The translations under genes were made by a program, and so were the position numbers. A stretch of 64,000 nt of DNA from Prevotella sp. (GTDB taxonomy: Bacteria > Bacteroidota > Bacteroidia > Bacteroidales > Bacteroidaceae), in NCBI GenBank assembly GCA_017483805.1, contig JAFUUL010000087.1, forward strand, positions 25,526 through 89,525. The letters run 5' to 3'. Under the pieces are notes generated by a model. That model did no database searches. It saw only the letters and a list, made by a program, of their open reading frames with translations, and was not told the DNA's origin. Shown here one piece after another: positions 51,446 to 61,511 of the stretch (within the stretch, counting starts at the first letter, position 1; each line of letters opens with the position of its first letter).

Positions 51446-54250
51446 TTACCCTTTTACCTTTTCCTTCAGGTATTTTCCTGTGATGCTTTGCGGGCAACGG
51501 GCCACCTCTTCTGGTGTGCCGGCAATGACCAGGTTGCCGCCGCGGTCGCCGCCGTCGGGCCCCAGGTCGATGATGTGGTCGGCCAGTTTGATGACGTCCA
51601 TGTTGTGCTCAATGATCAGCACGGTGTGGCCCCGCTGAATCAGTGCATCGAGCGATGACATGAGGCGACGGATGTCGTGGAAGTGGAGGCCCGTGGTGGG
51701 CTCGTCGAAGATGAAGAGCGTGGGCTCCTGCTTCTCCTGTCCGATGAAGTAGGCCAGTTTGACGCGCTGGTTCTCGCCGCCTGATAGGGTGCTGCTGCTC
51801 TGGCCCAGTTTGATGTAGCCCAAGCCTACGTCCTCCAGTGTCCTGAGGCGGTTGACGATGGTCTTCTGGTTGTGGCTGCCGAAGAACTCGATGGCCTCGG
51901 AGATGGTCATGTTGAGCACGTCGTCGATGTTCTTGCCCTCGAAGCGCACGTCGAGGATGTCCTTCTTAAAGCGATGCCCGTGGCAGGCCTCGCACTCCAG
52001 CACCAGGTCGGCCATGAACTGCATCTCTACGGTGATGGTGCCTGCGCCCTTGCACTCGTCGCAACGGCCGCCGTCGGCATTGAACGAGAAGAACTGGGAG
52101 GTGAAGCCCATCTGCTGTGCCAGGGGCTGTTCGGCAAAGAGGTCGCGAATGGCGTCGTAGGCCTTCACGTAGGTGGCGGGATTAGAGCGTGTAGACTTGC
52201 CGATGGGGTTCTGGTCGACGAACTCCACGCGCCTGATGGCATCGACGTCGCCAGCCAGTCCGCCGTATTCGCCCGGTGCATCGCACACGTCGCCCAGATG
52301 TCGCTTCAGGGCAGGGTAGAGGATGCCTTTTATCAGGCTCGACTTGCCTGAGCCGCTGACGCCGGTCACGACGGTGAGCACGTTGAGCGGAATCTCCACG
52401 TTAATGCCGCGCAGGTTGTTCATGCGTGCACCTTGGATGTCGATGTGGCGGTTCCAGGGGCGACGGCTCTCCGGAACGGGGATGGTCTCCTGGCCGGAAA
52501 GATAGGCCAGGGTGTGGGATTTAGATTGGCTAGATTTACTAGCCTGACTAGACACCACCCCTGCATACACAATCTCACCACCCAGCCGGCCGGCATCGGG
52601 GCCCACGTCGATAAGGTAGTCGGCAGCGCGGATGATTTCTTCGTCGTGCTCCACCACCACCACGGTGTTGCCCAGGGCCTGCAGTTCCTTCAGCACCTTG
52701 ATAAGACGGTCGGTGTCGCGCGAGTGCAGACCGATGCTCGGCTCGTCGAGTATATAGAGCGAGCCCACCAGACTGCTGCCCAGCGAGGTGCACAGGTTGA
52801 TGCGCTGGCTCTCGCCGCCAGAGAGCGTGTTCGACAGGCGGTTGAGCGTCAGATAGCCAAGTCCCACATCCAGAAGGAATTGCAGGCGCGAGTGAATCTC
52901 TGTCAGCAGTCGCTTGCCCACCTCGGCGTCGTGCTCCGACAGTTGCAGTTGGGCGAACCATTCCTGCAGTCGCACCACGGGCATCTGCACCAGGTCGGTG
53001 ATGCTTCGGCCGCCAATCTTCACGTAGTCGGCCTCGGGCTTCAGGCGGGTGCCGTGGCATGTGGGACAGATGGTCTTGCCGCGATAGCGGGCCATCATCA
53101 CGCGGTACTGTATCTTGTATTGGTTCTCTTTGACCATCTGGAAGAAACTGTCGATGCAGGGCTTCTCCTTCGACTTGCGGTCGGAGGGCAGTCCGTGCCA
53201 GAGCCAGTCCTTCTGCTGCTGCGTCAGGTTGTAGTAGGGCTCGAAGATGGGGAAGTCGTCGTTGGCGGCGTGGCGGATGAACCAGTTCTTCCATTCGCCC
53301 ATCTTCTCGCCGTGCCAGCACACCACGCAGCCGTCGTAGACCGATAGGCCGGTGTCGGGGATGACCAGATGCTCGTCGATGCCGATGATGCGGCCGAAGC
53401 CCTGGCACTCAGGACAGGCGCCTGCGGGCGAGTTGAAGGAGAAGAGTTGGTCGGTAGGTTCCTCGAAGGTGATGCCGTCGGCCTCAAAGCGGGTGGAGAA
53501 GTCGTAGGTCAGATTGGCTGGCAGCACCATCAGGCGCATCTCGCCCTGTCCCTCGTAAAAGGCTGTCTCGGCCGAATCCACCAGACGGTCTATGGTCTCC
53601 TTGTCGCTGGAGGCTGAGAGACGGTCGATGACCAAGTAGAGAGGGCAGGATTCTCTAGAATCATCAGGAGAATCCAGCCAATCATCGATTCTGTGGAAGT
53701 CGCCTTCGGCGAAGATGCGGGCGTAGCCTTGCAGCAGGCTGGCCTTGAGTTGCTGCTCCACGGTGCGGCCCTCGGGCACGCGCAGCGGCGACATGACTAC
53801 AAACTTGGTGCCGCTGGAGAACTCCAGCATCTTCTGCACCACGTCTTCGGTGGAGTGTTTCCTCACCTCCTGTCCGCTGACGGGCGAATAGGTGTGGCCG
53901 ATGCGGGCAAAGAGCAGACGCAGGTACTCGTAGATCTCCGTCGACGTGCCCACGGTGCTTCGCGGGTTGCGGGCAATGACCTTCTGCTCGATGGCGATGG
54001 CAGGCGGAATGCCTCGTATGAAGTCGCATTCGGGCTTGTTCATGCGGCCCAGGAACTGGCGTGCATAACTGCTCAGACTCTCCACGTAGCGGCGCTGACC
54101 CTCGGCATAGAGCGTGTCGAAGGCCAGGCTCGACTTGCCCGAGCCCGACACGCCCGTAATGGCTATAAAGCGGTTGCGGGGAATGCGCACGTCCACATTC
54201 TTCAGGTTGTTGACGCGCGCCCCTTTTATTTCTATATACTCTTGGCTCAC
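51446..54250 (-). CDS. uvrA: Excinuclease ABC subunit A
   Basis: 934 residues, full length. Two ABC ATPase halves: Walker A GVSGSGKSSLAFDTL near residue 31 and GVSGSGKSSLIKGIL in the second half, signatures LSGGESQR and LSGGENQR, and zinc-binding CPECQGFGRI and CDECKGAGTI/CEACHGHRF. DNA-damage recognition dimer of nucleotide excision repair. A short insertion around residues 195-205 and a Ser/Lys-rich piece near 570 (SSQASKSSQSKSH) look species-specific. 9 nt after pepD. Confidence 0.98.
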   Translation of the reverse strand: MSQEYIEIKGARVNNLKNVDVRIPRNRFIAITGVSGSGKSSLAFDTLYAEGQRRYVESLSSYARQFLGRMNKPECDFIRGIPPAIAIEQKVIARNPRSTVGTSTEIYEYLRLLFARIGHTYSPVSGQEVRKHSTEDVVQKMLEFSSGTKFVVMSPLRVPEGRTVEQQLKASLLQGYARIFAEGDFHRIDDWLDSPDDSRESCPLYLVIDRLSASSDKETIDRLVDSAETAFYEGQGEMRLMVLPANLTYDFSTRFEADGITFEEPTDQLFSFNSPAGACPECQGFGRIIGIDEHLVIPDTGLSVYDGCVVCWHGEKMGEWKNWFIRHAANDDFPIFEPYYNLTQQQKDWLWHGLPSDRKSKEKPCIDSFFQMVKENQYKIQYRVMMARYRGKTICPTCHGTRLKPEADYVKIGGRSITDLVQMPVVRLQEWFAQLQLSEHDAEVGKRLLTEIHSRLQFLLDVGLGYLTLNRLSNTLSGGESQRINLCTSLGSSLVGSLYILDEPSIGLHSRDTDRLIKVLKELQALGNTVVVVEHDEEIIRAADYLIDVGPDAGRLGGEIVYAGVVSSQASKSSQSKSHTLAYLSGQETIPVPESRRPWNRHIDIQGARMNNLRGINVEIPLNVLTVVTGVSGSGKSSLIKGILYPALKRHLGDVCDAPGEYGGLAGDVDAIRRVEFVDQNPIGKSTRSNPATYVKAYDAIRDLFAEQPLAQQMGFTSQFFSFNADGGRCDECKGAGTITVEMQFMADLVLECEACHGHRFKKDILDVRFEGKNIDDVLNMTISEAIEFFGSHNQKTIVNRLRTLEDVGLGYIKLGQSSSTLSGGENQRVKLAYFIGQEKQEPTLFIFDEPTTGLHFHDIRRLMSSLDALIQRGHTVLIIEHNMDVIKLADHIIDLGPDGGDRGGNLVIAGTPEEVARCPQSITGKYLKEKVKG

Positions 54251-54259
54251 CTTATTATA

Positions 54260-55711
54260 TTATATACGTTTCAGAACGAGCAGCAGGTGATCCCACACCA
54301 TCTGTACGGTGGGGATGTAGAGACGCTCGTCGGGGGTATGCACGTCGCGCAGCGTGGGACCGAAGGAAATCATGTCGAGGTTGGGGTAGCGCTCAGAGAA
54401 CAGGCCGCACTCCAGTCCGGCATGGATGCCGCGCACGATGGGGTCTTTGCCGAAGAGTTCGCGGTAGGTCGCCACCACCGTGTCGCGCAACTGGCTCTCA
54501 GCCCGCATCTTCCAGGCGGGATAGCCGTCGCTCGACCATGCCTCGGCACCGGCCAACTGGAAGGTGGCACGGAACGTGGCGCACATATTGTCGAGGTTCG
54601 ACATCACGTTGCTGCGCTGCGACGAGAGGATATTGATCTCCGTCTCCGACGAATGGATGGCGGCAATGTTGCTCGAGGTCTCCACCATGCCGTTCAGTTC
54701 GGGGTCTTGACAGATGGCGTAGATGCCGTTGTCCACGGCCTGCAGGGCCCATACGAAGTTGCGGGCCACGCTGGCCTCGATGACAGGCTCGGCGTCGGCA
54801 CTCTCCATGGTCCACACCATCTGCGTGTCGGTGACGTGGAACTCGTCCTCCACCTGAGCGGCAAACACGTTCCAGTCGGCCTTCACGTTCTCCTTGACAG
54901 CCGAGGGCACGGCGATGACGAACAGTCCGTCGCGGGGGATGGCGTTGTGCAGTTTGCCCGAGTGGAACTGGGCCAGGCGCACGCCCTCATAGCGGTTCAT
55001 GGTCTGGAAGAGGAAGCGGCCCAGCAGTTTGATGGCGTTGGCGCGCTTCTTGTTGATGTCGTCGCCAGAGTGTCCGCCGGTGAGGCCCTTCAACTGAGCC
55101 TTCAGGAAGAACGAACCGGCGGGGGCTGCTTCGCGCTGGAAGGTGAAGCGGGCCTGCGTGTTGCGGCCACCGGCACACGAGACGAACATCTCGCCCTCGT
55201 CCTCAGAGTCCAGGTTGATCAGGTAGTCGCCCGTCATGAATCCGGGCTTCATGCCCTCGGCACCCGTCAGGCCGGTCTCCTCGTCGCGGGTGAAGACACA
55301 CTCCAGCGGACCGTGCTCTATGTCGTCGGCCTCGAGGATGGCCAGTTCGATGGCACAGCCTATGCCGTCGTCGGCACCCAGCGTGGTGCCCTTGGCGCGC
55401 AGCCACTCGCCGTCCACGTAGGTCTGGATGGCATCGCGGTCGAAGTCGAAGTCCACGTCGACCAGTTTGTCGCACACCATGTCCATGTGGCTCTGCAGGA
55501 TCACCGTCTTGCGGTTCTCGTAGCCCGGCGTGGCCGGCTTGCGTATGAGCACGTTGCCCGTCTCGTCCACTTTGGTCTCCAGGCCGTGGCTCTCGCCCCA
55601 CTGGCGCAGGTAGTCTATCATCTTCTCCTCACGCTTCGAAGGGCGCGGAATTTGGTTAATCTTTGCAAACTGCTCGAACACAGAAGCAGGTTTTAGGTCA
55701 CTTTTATTCAT
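54260..55711 (-). CDS. pepD: Aminoacyl-histidine dipeptidase (M20 family, PepD)
   Basis: 483 residues. M20 metallopeptidase: zinc ligands in LQSHMDMVCDK, TLGADDGIGCA, the catalytic Glu in RDEETGLTGA, and NLDSEDEGE. The lid domain follows and the C-terminal HAGLECGLFSERYP gives the last ligand. Cleaves Xaa-His (carnosine-like) and other dipeptides in the cytoplasm. First gene of the pepD-uvrA-cdd unit. The upstream DNA has a TTTAATG simple repeat. Confidence 0.95.
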   Translation of the reverse strand: MNKSDLKPASVFEQFAKINQIPRPSKREEKMIDYLRQWGESHGLETKVDETGNVLIRKPATPGYENRKTVILQSHMDMVCDKLVDVDFDFDRDAIQTYVDGEWLRAKGTTLGADDGIGCAIELAILEADDIEHGPLECVFTRDEETGLTGAEGMKPGFMTGDYLINLDSEDEGEMFVSCAGGRNTQARFTFQREAAPAGSFFLKAQLKGLTGGHSGDDINKKRANAIKLLGRFLFQTMNRYEGVRLAQFHSGKLHNAIPRDGLFVIAVPSAVKENVKADWNVFAAQVEDEFHVTDTQMVWTMESADAEPVIEASVARNFVWALQAVDNGIYAICQDPELNGMVETSSNIAAIHSSETEINILSSQRSNVMSNLDNMCATFRATFQLAGAEAWSSDGYPAWKMRAESQLRDTVVATYRELFGKDPIVRGIHAGLECGLFSERYPNLDMISFGPTLRDVHTPDERLYIPTVQMVWDHLLLVLKRI

Positions 55712-55748
55712 TTTTAATGTTTTAATGTTTAATGTTTAATATTTAATT
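55711..55748. repeat. Imperfect TTTAATG tandem repeat
   Basis: About five copies of TTTAATG(T) between divergent pepD and the small membrane protein gene, immediately upstream of its -7 box. Confidence 0.7.
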
Positions 55749-55750
55749 GT

Positions 55751-55758
55751 TATCTTTG
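55751..55758 (+). promoter_or_regulatory. -7 box of the small membrane protein-ompH-nhaD-pfkA cluster
   Basis: TATCTTTG, 20 bp before the ATG; GTTT at the -33 place. Confidence 0.6.
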
Positions 55759-55778
55759 CACCCGCAAAAGTAATAAAA

Positions 55779-55991
55779 ATGGTTGAAATAATCGTCATCA
55801 GCACGTTAATAATTGCTATCTCGATGGCATTTTTGTGCATAAAACTGGTTTTTCGCAAGAATGGACGCTTCTCTTCGCAGCATATTCACGACTCTGCGGC
55901 GATGCGCGAGCGCGACATTCACTGCGTGATGGACCAGGACCGCGAGATGAGACGACGCAACCGTCTGGCGGTGAACGAACGAACCAATTAA
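55779..55991 (+). CDS. Small membrane protein, conserved-looking
   Basis: 70 residues: one N-terminal span (about 3-25), then a charged tail with GRFSSQHIHDSAAMRERDIHC and MDQDREMRRRN. It has good promoter spacing and lies 26 nt before the ompH-like gene, so it is likely a real gene. Proteins with a similar span plus GRFPxxHI...MRxRGI tail are common in Bacteroidota; role unknown. Confidence 0.75.
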   Translation: MVEIIVISTLIIAISMAFLCIKLVFRKNGRFSSQHIHDSAAMRERDIHCVMDQDREMRRRNRLAVNERTN

Positions 55992-56017
55992 ACAATCAAT
56001 AATAACCAAACAAAGAA

Positions 56018-56626
56018 ATGAAAAAGAACATTTTGACTCTCTTGTCCGTTGCTGCCCTGGCAGCCGTGATGACTTCGTGCAACAACTCAACGCCCCAGAT
56101 GGACGAGCCTTCTGCGTCGTCCGACGGTCAGGCCGGTGGTATGCGTATCGCCTACATCGAGATTGACTCGCTGACCGCTCAGTATGAGTTTGCCAAGGAG
56201 ACCTCGCTCGAACTGGAGAAGAAGGGAACCAATGCCCGCAACACCATTCAGACCAAGAGCCAGCAGTTGGAGCGCAACGTGGCCAACTTCCAGCAGAAAC
56301 TGCAGAACAACGGCTTCACCAGCCGCGAACAGGCCGAGAGCGCCCAGGCTGCCTTGCAGCGTGAGCAGAACAACCTGGTGGCCCTGCAGCAGCGTCTGGA
56401 GACTGAACTGGCCAACGAGCAGGCCAAGTTCCTGCAGGCTTTCCAGGACAGCCTCGACCACTTCCTGGCCGACTATAATGCCGACAAGAAGTACGACCTG
56501 ATTGTCAACAAGGCTGCCATCCTGCTGGCCGACAAGAAGTACGACATCACCGAGGAGGTCATCAACGGCATGAACCGCCGCTACAAGAAGGATGCCGCTC
56601 CTGCTGATACGACCAAGACCAAATAA
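56018..56626 (+). CDS. OmpH/Skp-family lipoprotein
   Basis: 202 residues; lipoprotein signal with Cys in MTSC (21). The mature part begins with the Skp-like IAYIEIDSLTAQYEF, has a long coiled coil (about 65-140, Gln-rich), and ends with the small strand KYDLIVNKAAILLADKKYDIT, as in OmpH/Skp. A periplasmic holdase chaperone for outer-membrane proteins, here membrane anchored. 16 nt before nhaD. Confidence 0.88.
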   Translation: MKKNILTLLSVAALAAVMTSCNNSTPQMDEPSASSDGQAGGMRIAYIEIDSLTAQYEFAKETSLELEKKGTNARNTIQTKSQQLERNVANFQQKLQNNGFTSREQAESAQAALQREQNNLVALQQRLETELANEQAKFLQAFQDSLDHFLADYNADKKYDLIVNKAAILLADKKYDITEEVINGMNRRYKKDAAPADTTKTK

Positions 56627-56642
56627 TGCGATAGGCTGACAC

Positions 56643-58016
56643 ATGACGCTGATCATCGTATTGCTGCTGATACTCAGTTACCTGCTGATAGCGACGGGAC
56701 ACCTGACGGGCGTGAACAAGGGCGCCATCGCCATCTTCCTGGCCGCCATCGGCTGGGTGGTGTACATCTGCTGGGGCACCGACTTCGTCATGTCCCTGCA
56801 TCCGGGTGCCTACGCTGAGTTCCTGGGCGATACGGAAGCCAGCAGCCAGAACGTGAAGAACTTCATCTACGACAGCATCTTCCTCAAGTATGTGGGCAAG
56901 GCGGCTGCCGTAGTGATGTATCTGCTGGCCACGATGTCGATCATCGAGATACTCAACAACAACGGATGCTTCGACTTCATCCGCGAGTGGATTCGCACGC
57001 GCAACTCCAAGCGTATGCTGTGGACCATCACCCTGGCCACCTTCATCCTCTCGGCCAATCTCGACAATCTGACCACGACCATCGTCATGCTCATCATCAT
57101 GCGCGACATCGTGAAGAGCCGTCCGCAGCGTATGCTCATCGGCTCTGCCATCATGCTGGCGGCCACGTGTGGCGGCTGTTTCACGGTGATTGGCGACCCC
57201 ACGGGGCTCATCCTCTGGGGCAACGAGGCCGTCACGGCCACCAATTTCTCGTCCTATCTGGCCCTGCCCGCCATTGCGGCCTGGGTCGTGCCCACCATCT
57301 TCATCAACCGCCAGTTGCCCTCGCGGCTCGACATCGAGTGGACCATGGCGCCCTATCGCGGCGACGACACCCGACTGAACCGCTGGCAGCGCATCCTGAT
57401 GCTCATCGTGGCCCTGGGCGGCCTGTGGTTCGTGCCCACGTTCCTCAGCATCACGCGCCTGCCCGCCTTCCTGGGTGCGCTGGTGGTGCTGGGCGTACTG
57501 TGGGTGGTCAACGAGGCCTTCAACCGCAAGTTGATGGACAGCGACCAGATGTCGCGTCGCCGTGTACCGCGCGCCATCCAGTATGAGTCCTATCAGCAGA
57601 TACTCTTCGTGATGGGCATCATGCTGGGCATCGGCGTCATTGCCGAGACGGGCGTGCTGACCGATGTGGCCGACTGGGTGGACTCAACCATCGACAACCT
57701 GTGGATTGTCGGCATCCTCTCCGGACTGCTTAGCGCCCTGGTCGACTCGTTCACCATTGCCGTGAGCGACATCTCGCTCTACGACGTGTGGAGCGCCGGC
57801 GACTATGCCCAGAACGGTGCCTACTGGAAGGTCATAGCCTACTGCACGGCCGTGGGCGGCTGTCTGCTCTCCGTGGGCAGTGCCAGCGGCATGGCCCTCA
57901 TGAAGATGGAGCACATCCATCTGGGGTGGTACTTCCGCAATGTCACGCTCAAGGTGCTCATCGGCTGGCTGGCCGGACTGCTCATCCTGTGGGCCGAGAT
58001 ATTCTTTATCTCCTGA
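56643..58016 (+). CDS. nhaD: Na+/H+ antiporter NhaD
   Basis: 457 residues with about twelve spans. NhaD/ArsB (IT superfamily) features: [22 protein letters not shown] and [17 protein letters not shown], in parts, and [18 protein letters not shown] near the end. Exports Na+ (Li+) in exchange for H+, working with the Na+ pumped by NQR in the same window. Followed by pfkA after 28 nt. Confidence 0.93.
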   Translation: MTLIIVLLLILSYLLIATGHLTGVNKGAIAIFLAAIGWVVYICWGTDFVMSLHPGAYAEFLGDTEASSQNVKNFIYDSIFLKYVGKAAAVVMYLLATMSIIEILNNNGCFDFIREWIRTRNSKRMLWTITLATFILSANLDNLTTTIVMLIIMRDIVKSRPQRMLIGSAIMLAATCGGCFTVIGDPTGLILWGNEAVTATNFSSYLALPAIAAWVVPTIFINRQLPSRLDIEWTMAPYRGDDTRLNRWQRILMLIVALGGLWFVPTFLSITRLPAFLGALVVLGVLWVVNEAFNRKLMDSDQMSRRRVPRAIQYESYQQILFVMGIMLGIGVIAETGVLTDVADWVDSTIDNLWIVGILSGLLSALVDSFTIAVSDISLYDVWSAGDYAQNGAYWKVIAYCTAVGGCLLSVGSASGMALMKMEHIHLGWYFRNVTLKVLIGWLAGLLILWAEIFFIS

Positions 58017-58044
58017 AAATACAATTAACTTTAAATCATACTCT

Positions 58045-59022
58045 ATGACGAAGATTAAGACGATAGGCATTCTGACCTCCGGTGGCGATGCTCCCGGCAT
58101 GAATGCAGCCATCCGTGCCGTCACGCGTGCGGGTATTTATAATGGTTTCAACATCAAAGGCATCTACCGCGGTTACGACGGACTCATCAAGGGCGAGGTG
58201 AAGCAGTTCACCACCGAGAATGTCTCGGGCATCATCACCCGCGGCGGCACCATCCTGAAGACGGCCCGCTCTAAGGAGTTTATGACCTTGGAGGGTATGC
58301 AGAAGGCCTACGAGACCTGTCAGCGCGAAGAGATCGATGCCCTGGTGGTCATCGGCGGCAACGGCTCGCTGACTGGTGCGCGCAACTTCGGCATGGAGTT
58401 CGACTTCCCCGTCATCGGTCTGCCCGGCACCATCGACAACGACCTCTTCGGCACCGACTCGACCATCGGCTACGACACCACGATGAACACCATCATGGAG
58501 TGCGTGGACCGCATCCGCGACACGGCCAACAGCCACGAGCGCATCTTCTTCGTCGAGGTGATGGGCCGCGACGCCGGCTTCCTGGCTCAGAACTCGGCCA
58601 TCGCCTGCGGTGCCGAGGCTGCCATTATTCCCGAGGAGATGATGGAGGAAGACCAGTTGGCCCACTTCATGGCCCGCGGCATCCGCAAGTCGAAGAAGTC
58701 GTGCATCGTCATCGTGTCTGAGAGTCCCAAGTGCGGTGCCCTCTACTATGCCGACCGTGTGAAGAAGGAGTTCCCCGAGTTCGACGTGCGCGTATCCATC
58801 CTGGGCCACCTGCAGCGCGGCGGTTCGCCCTCGGCCCACGACCGCATCCTGGCCAGCCGCACTGGCGTGGGTGCCATCGAGGCCATCAAGCAGGGGCAGC
58901 GCAACGTGATGGTGGGCATCCGCAACAACGAGGTGGTCTACGTGCCCTTCTCCGAGTGCATCCGCACCGACAAGCCCTTCAACAAGAAACTCATCAAGGT
59001 GCTCGACGAACTGAGCATCTGA
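58045..59022 (+). CDS. pfkA: 6-phosphofructokinase
   Basis: Start at ATG 58045 ([10 protein letters not shown]); 325 residues. Phosphorylates fructose-6-phosphate in glycolysis. Motifs: [42 protein letters not shown] (catalytic Asp), MGRDAGFLA, and [15 protein letters not shown]. The phosphate-donor loop reads GGNGS instead of the common GGDGS; Gly after it points to ATP and not pyrophosphate use. Last of the cluster beginning at 55779. Confidence 0.96.
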   Translation: MTKIKTIGILTSGGDAPGMNAAIRAVTRAGIYNGFNIKGIYRGYDGLIKGEVKQFTTENVSGIITRGGTILKTARSKEFMTLEGMQKAYETCQREEIDALVVIGGNGSLTGARNFGMEFDFPVIGLPGTIDNDLFGTDSTIGYDTTMNTIMECVDRIRDTANSHERIFFVEVMGRDAGFLAQNSAIACGAEAAIIPEEMMEEDQLAHFMARGIRKSKKSCIVIVSESPKCGALYYADRVKKEFPEFDVRVSILGHLQRGGSPSAHDRILASRTGVGAIEAIKQGQRNVMVGIRNNEVVYVPFSECIRTDKPFNKKLIKVLDELSI

Positions 59023-59053
59023 GTGCCCCTGAGCACAATCATCATTTTTAGGT

Positions 59054-59085
59054 ATTGCGGCTTTTGCGAAAAAGTCGTATCTTTG
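59054..59085 (+). promoter_or_regulatory. Canonical promoter of feoAB
   Basis: ATTG (59054-59057), 20 bp, TATCTTTG (59078-59085), 8 bp before the ATG at 59094, so the leader is nearly absent. The alternative TTG start at 59055 is the -33 box itself. Confidence 0.75.
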
Positions 59086-59093
59086 CACACACT

Positions 59094-61499
59094 ATGAAAC
59101 TATCTGACCTGAAGACCGGCGAGCGTGGCATCATCGTCAAGGTGCTTGGCCACGGAGGCTTCCGCAAGCGCATCATCGAGATGGGCTTTGTGAAAGGCAA
59201 GACCGTGGAGGTGCTGCTCAACGCCCCGCTGCAGGACCCAGTGAAGTACAAACTGATGGGCTACGAGGTATCGCTGCGCCATCAGGAGGCCGAGCAGATC
59301 GAGGTGGTGTCGGATAGTCAGCACGCGGAGGAGCAGGAGTACAAGATACGTCAGGGACACGAGGATGACTTCTTGCAGCACGAGGCCCTGCGCGAGCGCC
59401 GCACCATCCATGTGGCCCTTATCGGCAATCCCAATTGTGGCAAGACGTCGCTCTTCAACTATGCCTCGGGGGCTCATGCCCACGTGGGCAACTACTCAGG
59501 CGTCACCGTCGATGCCACCGAGGCCCATGCCGAGATGTTCGGCTACGAGTTTCTGCTCACCGACCTGCCCGGCACCTACTCGCTCTCTTGCTATTCGCCC
59601 GAGGAACTCTACGTGCGCCAGCACTTGGCCACGCAGATGCCCGATGTGGTGATCAACGTGGTGGACGCCAGCAACCTGGAGCGCAATCTCTACTTGACCA
59701 CCCAACTGGTGGACATGAACCTGCGCACGGTGTGTGCCCTCAATATGTACGACGAGTTTGAGCGCCGTGGCGACTCAGTGGACATACCCACGCTCTCGTC
59801 GCTCTTCGGCATGCCCATGATTCCCACCTCGTTCAAGACCGGCCTGGGCGTCAAGGATCTGTTCCGTGCCGTCATTCAGGTCTACGAGGGCAAGCAGGGG
59901 GCCACGCGCCATCTGCACATCAACTACGGTCACGAGATAGAGCAGGGCATCAGCCACATTCAGGAGTATCTGAAGGCCGACGAGCATATCCGCCAGCGCT
60001 ATTCTACGCGCTATCTGGCCATCAAACTGCTGGAGCACGACAGCCATGTGCTGCAGTACGTGGGCCAGCACATGACCGAGGAGCATAAGACGGCCCAGCG
60101 CAAGCAACTGCTGTTGGCCCGCGACATGGCCGATGCCCGCGTGCAGGAGGAGACGGGCAGCGACTCCGAGACGGCCATCATGGACGCCAAGTACGGCTTC
60201 ATCAACGGTGCGCTGAAGGAGGCCCAGTATAAGACCGGCACGAAGGAGGACACCTATCGCACCACCCACTTCATCGACCGCATACTCTCCCACAAGATAT
60301 GGGGCTTCCCCATCTTCTTCGCCATCCTCTTCGTGATGTTCCAGACCACCTTCGCCCTGGGACAGTACCCCATGGACTGGATTGAGATGTTTGTGGGCTG
60401 GCTGGGCGACTGGGTGGGGCAGACCCTGCCCGAGGGGCCGCTGCGCTCCATGCTCGTCGACGGCGTCATAGGCGGCGTGGGCAGCGTCATCGTCTTCCTG
60501 CCGCAGATTCTCATTCTCTATTGCTTCATCTCGCTGATGGAGGACTCCGGCTATATGGCCCGTGCCGCCTTCATCATGGATCGCCTGATGCACAAGATGG
60601 GCCTGCACGGCAAGTCGTTCATCCCCCTCGTTATGGGTTTCGGCTGCAACGTGCCGGCCGTCATGGCCACGCGCACCATTGAGAGCCGTCGCTCGCGCAT
60701 CATCACCATGATGATCCTGCCCTTCATGTCGTGCTCGGCCCGCCTGCCCATCTACATCATGATCATAGGCACCTTCTTCGCGGCTCAGTACCGCTCGTGG
60801 GTCATGCTGTCTCTCTATGCCATCGGCATCGTGCTGGCCGTCATCGTCAGCAAGGTACTGGCCACCTTTGTCATCAAGGGCGAGGACACCCCCTTCGTGA
60901 TGGAACTGCCCCCTTACCGCTGGCCGACGGCCAAGGCCATTGCCCGTCACACGTGGGAGAAGTGTAAGGAGTATCTGAAGAAGATGGGCGGCATCATCCT
61001 CGTGGCCAGCATCATCGTATGGGCACTGGGCTACTTCCCCCACAACGGCGACCTCACGCCTCAGCAACAGCAGGAGCAGTCGTACATCGGTCGGATGGGC
61101 AAGGCCGTAGAGCCGGTGTTCGCTCCGCAGGGTTTCAACTGGAAACTCGACGTGAGCCTCATTGCCGGCGTGGGTGCCAAGGAGATTGTGGCCAGCACCA
61201 TCGGCGTGCTCTATAGCGGCGACGACAGTTTCGGCGACGACGACAGTTTCGCCGAGGGCGAGGACAGCCAGAAGTACACCCGCCTGCAGCAGCAGATGCA
61301 GGCCGACGGCATCACGCCTGCCACGGCCTATGCCTATCTGCTCTTCGTGCTGATCTACTTCCCCTGCCTGGCCACGATCGTAGCCATCAAGAACGAGTCT
61401 GGCTCCTGGCGGTGGGCCCTTGTTTCCGCACTCTACACCACGGCCCTGGCCTGGGTCGTCTCGGCCCTGGCCTTGCCGCTGCTGAATCTTTTTCTCTGA
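59094..61499 (+). CDS. feoB: FeoA-FeoB fusion, ferrous iron transporter
   Basis: 801 residues. Residues 1-75 are an SH3-like FeoA domain (MKLSDLKTGERGIIVKVLG, GHGGFRKRIIEMGF). A linker leads to the FeoB G domain (about 115-275): G1 GNPNCGKTS, GNYSGVTVD, G3 DLPGTYS, G4 NMYD. Then about ten membrane spans with the gate motifs GFGCNVPAVMATR and AGVGAKEIVASTIGVLY. It takes up Fe2+ across the inner membrane under GTP control. Single gene with own promoter; Fur in the window is a candidate regulator, though I saw no clear Fur box. Confidence 0.96.
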   Translation: MKLSDLKTGERGIIVKVLGHGGFRKRIIEMGFVKGKTVEVLLNAPLQDPVKYKLMGYEVSLRHQEAEQIEVVSDSQHAEEQEYKIRQGHEDDFLQHEALRERRTIHVALIGNPNCGKTSLFNYASGAHAHVGNYSGVTVDATEAHAEMFGYEFLLTDLPGTYSLSCYSPEELYVRQHLATQMPDVVINVVDASNLERNLYLTTQLVDMNLRTVCALNMYDEFERRGDSVDIPTLSSLFGMPMIPTSFKTGLGVKDLFRAVIQVYEGKQGATRHLHINYGHEIEQGISHIQEYLKADEHIRQRYSTRYLAIKLLEHDSHVLQYVGQHMTEEHKTAQRKQLLLARDMADARVQEETGSDSETAIMDAKYGFINGALKEAQYKTGTKEDTYRTTHFIDRILSHKIWGFPIFFAILFVMFQTTFALGQYPMDWIEMFVGWLGDWVGQTLPEGPLRSMLVDGVIGGVGSVIVFLPQILILYCFISLMEDSGYMARAAFIMDRLMHKMGLHGKSFIPLVMGFGCNVPAVMATRTIESRRSRIITMMILPFMSCSARLPIYIMIIGTFFAAQYRSWVMLSLYAIGIVLAVIVSKVLATFVIKGEDTPFVMELPPYRWPTAKAIARHTWEKCKEYLKKMGGIILVASIIVWALGYFPHNGDLTPQQQQEQSYIGRMGKAVEPVFAPQGFNWKLDVSLIAGVGAKEIVASTIGVLYSGDDSFGDDDSFAEGEDSQKYTRLQQQMQADGITPATAYAYLLFVLIYFPCLATIVAIKNESGSWRWALVSALYTTALAWVVSALALPLLNLFL

Positions 61500-61511
61500 G
61501 TAATTCTTTTG

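Noticed and set aside
53693-55696. 667-residue plus-strand frame
   Set aside because: Antisense to uvrA and pepD, spanning two real genes; no domain.
58721-59045. Terminator after pfkA (GTGC...GCAC near 59023-59036)
   Set aside because: Only a 4-bp stem and no adjacent U-run.
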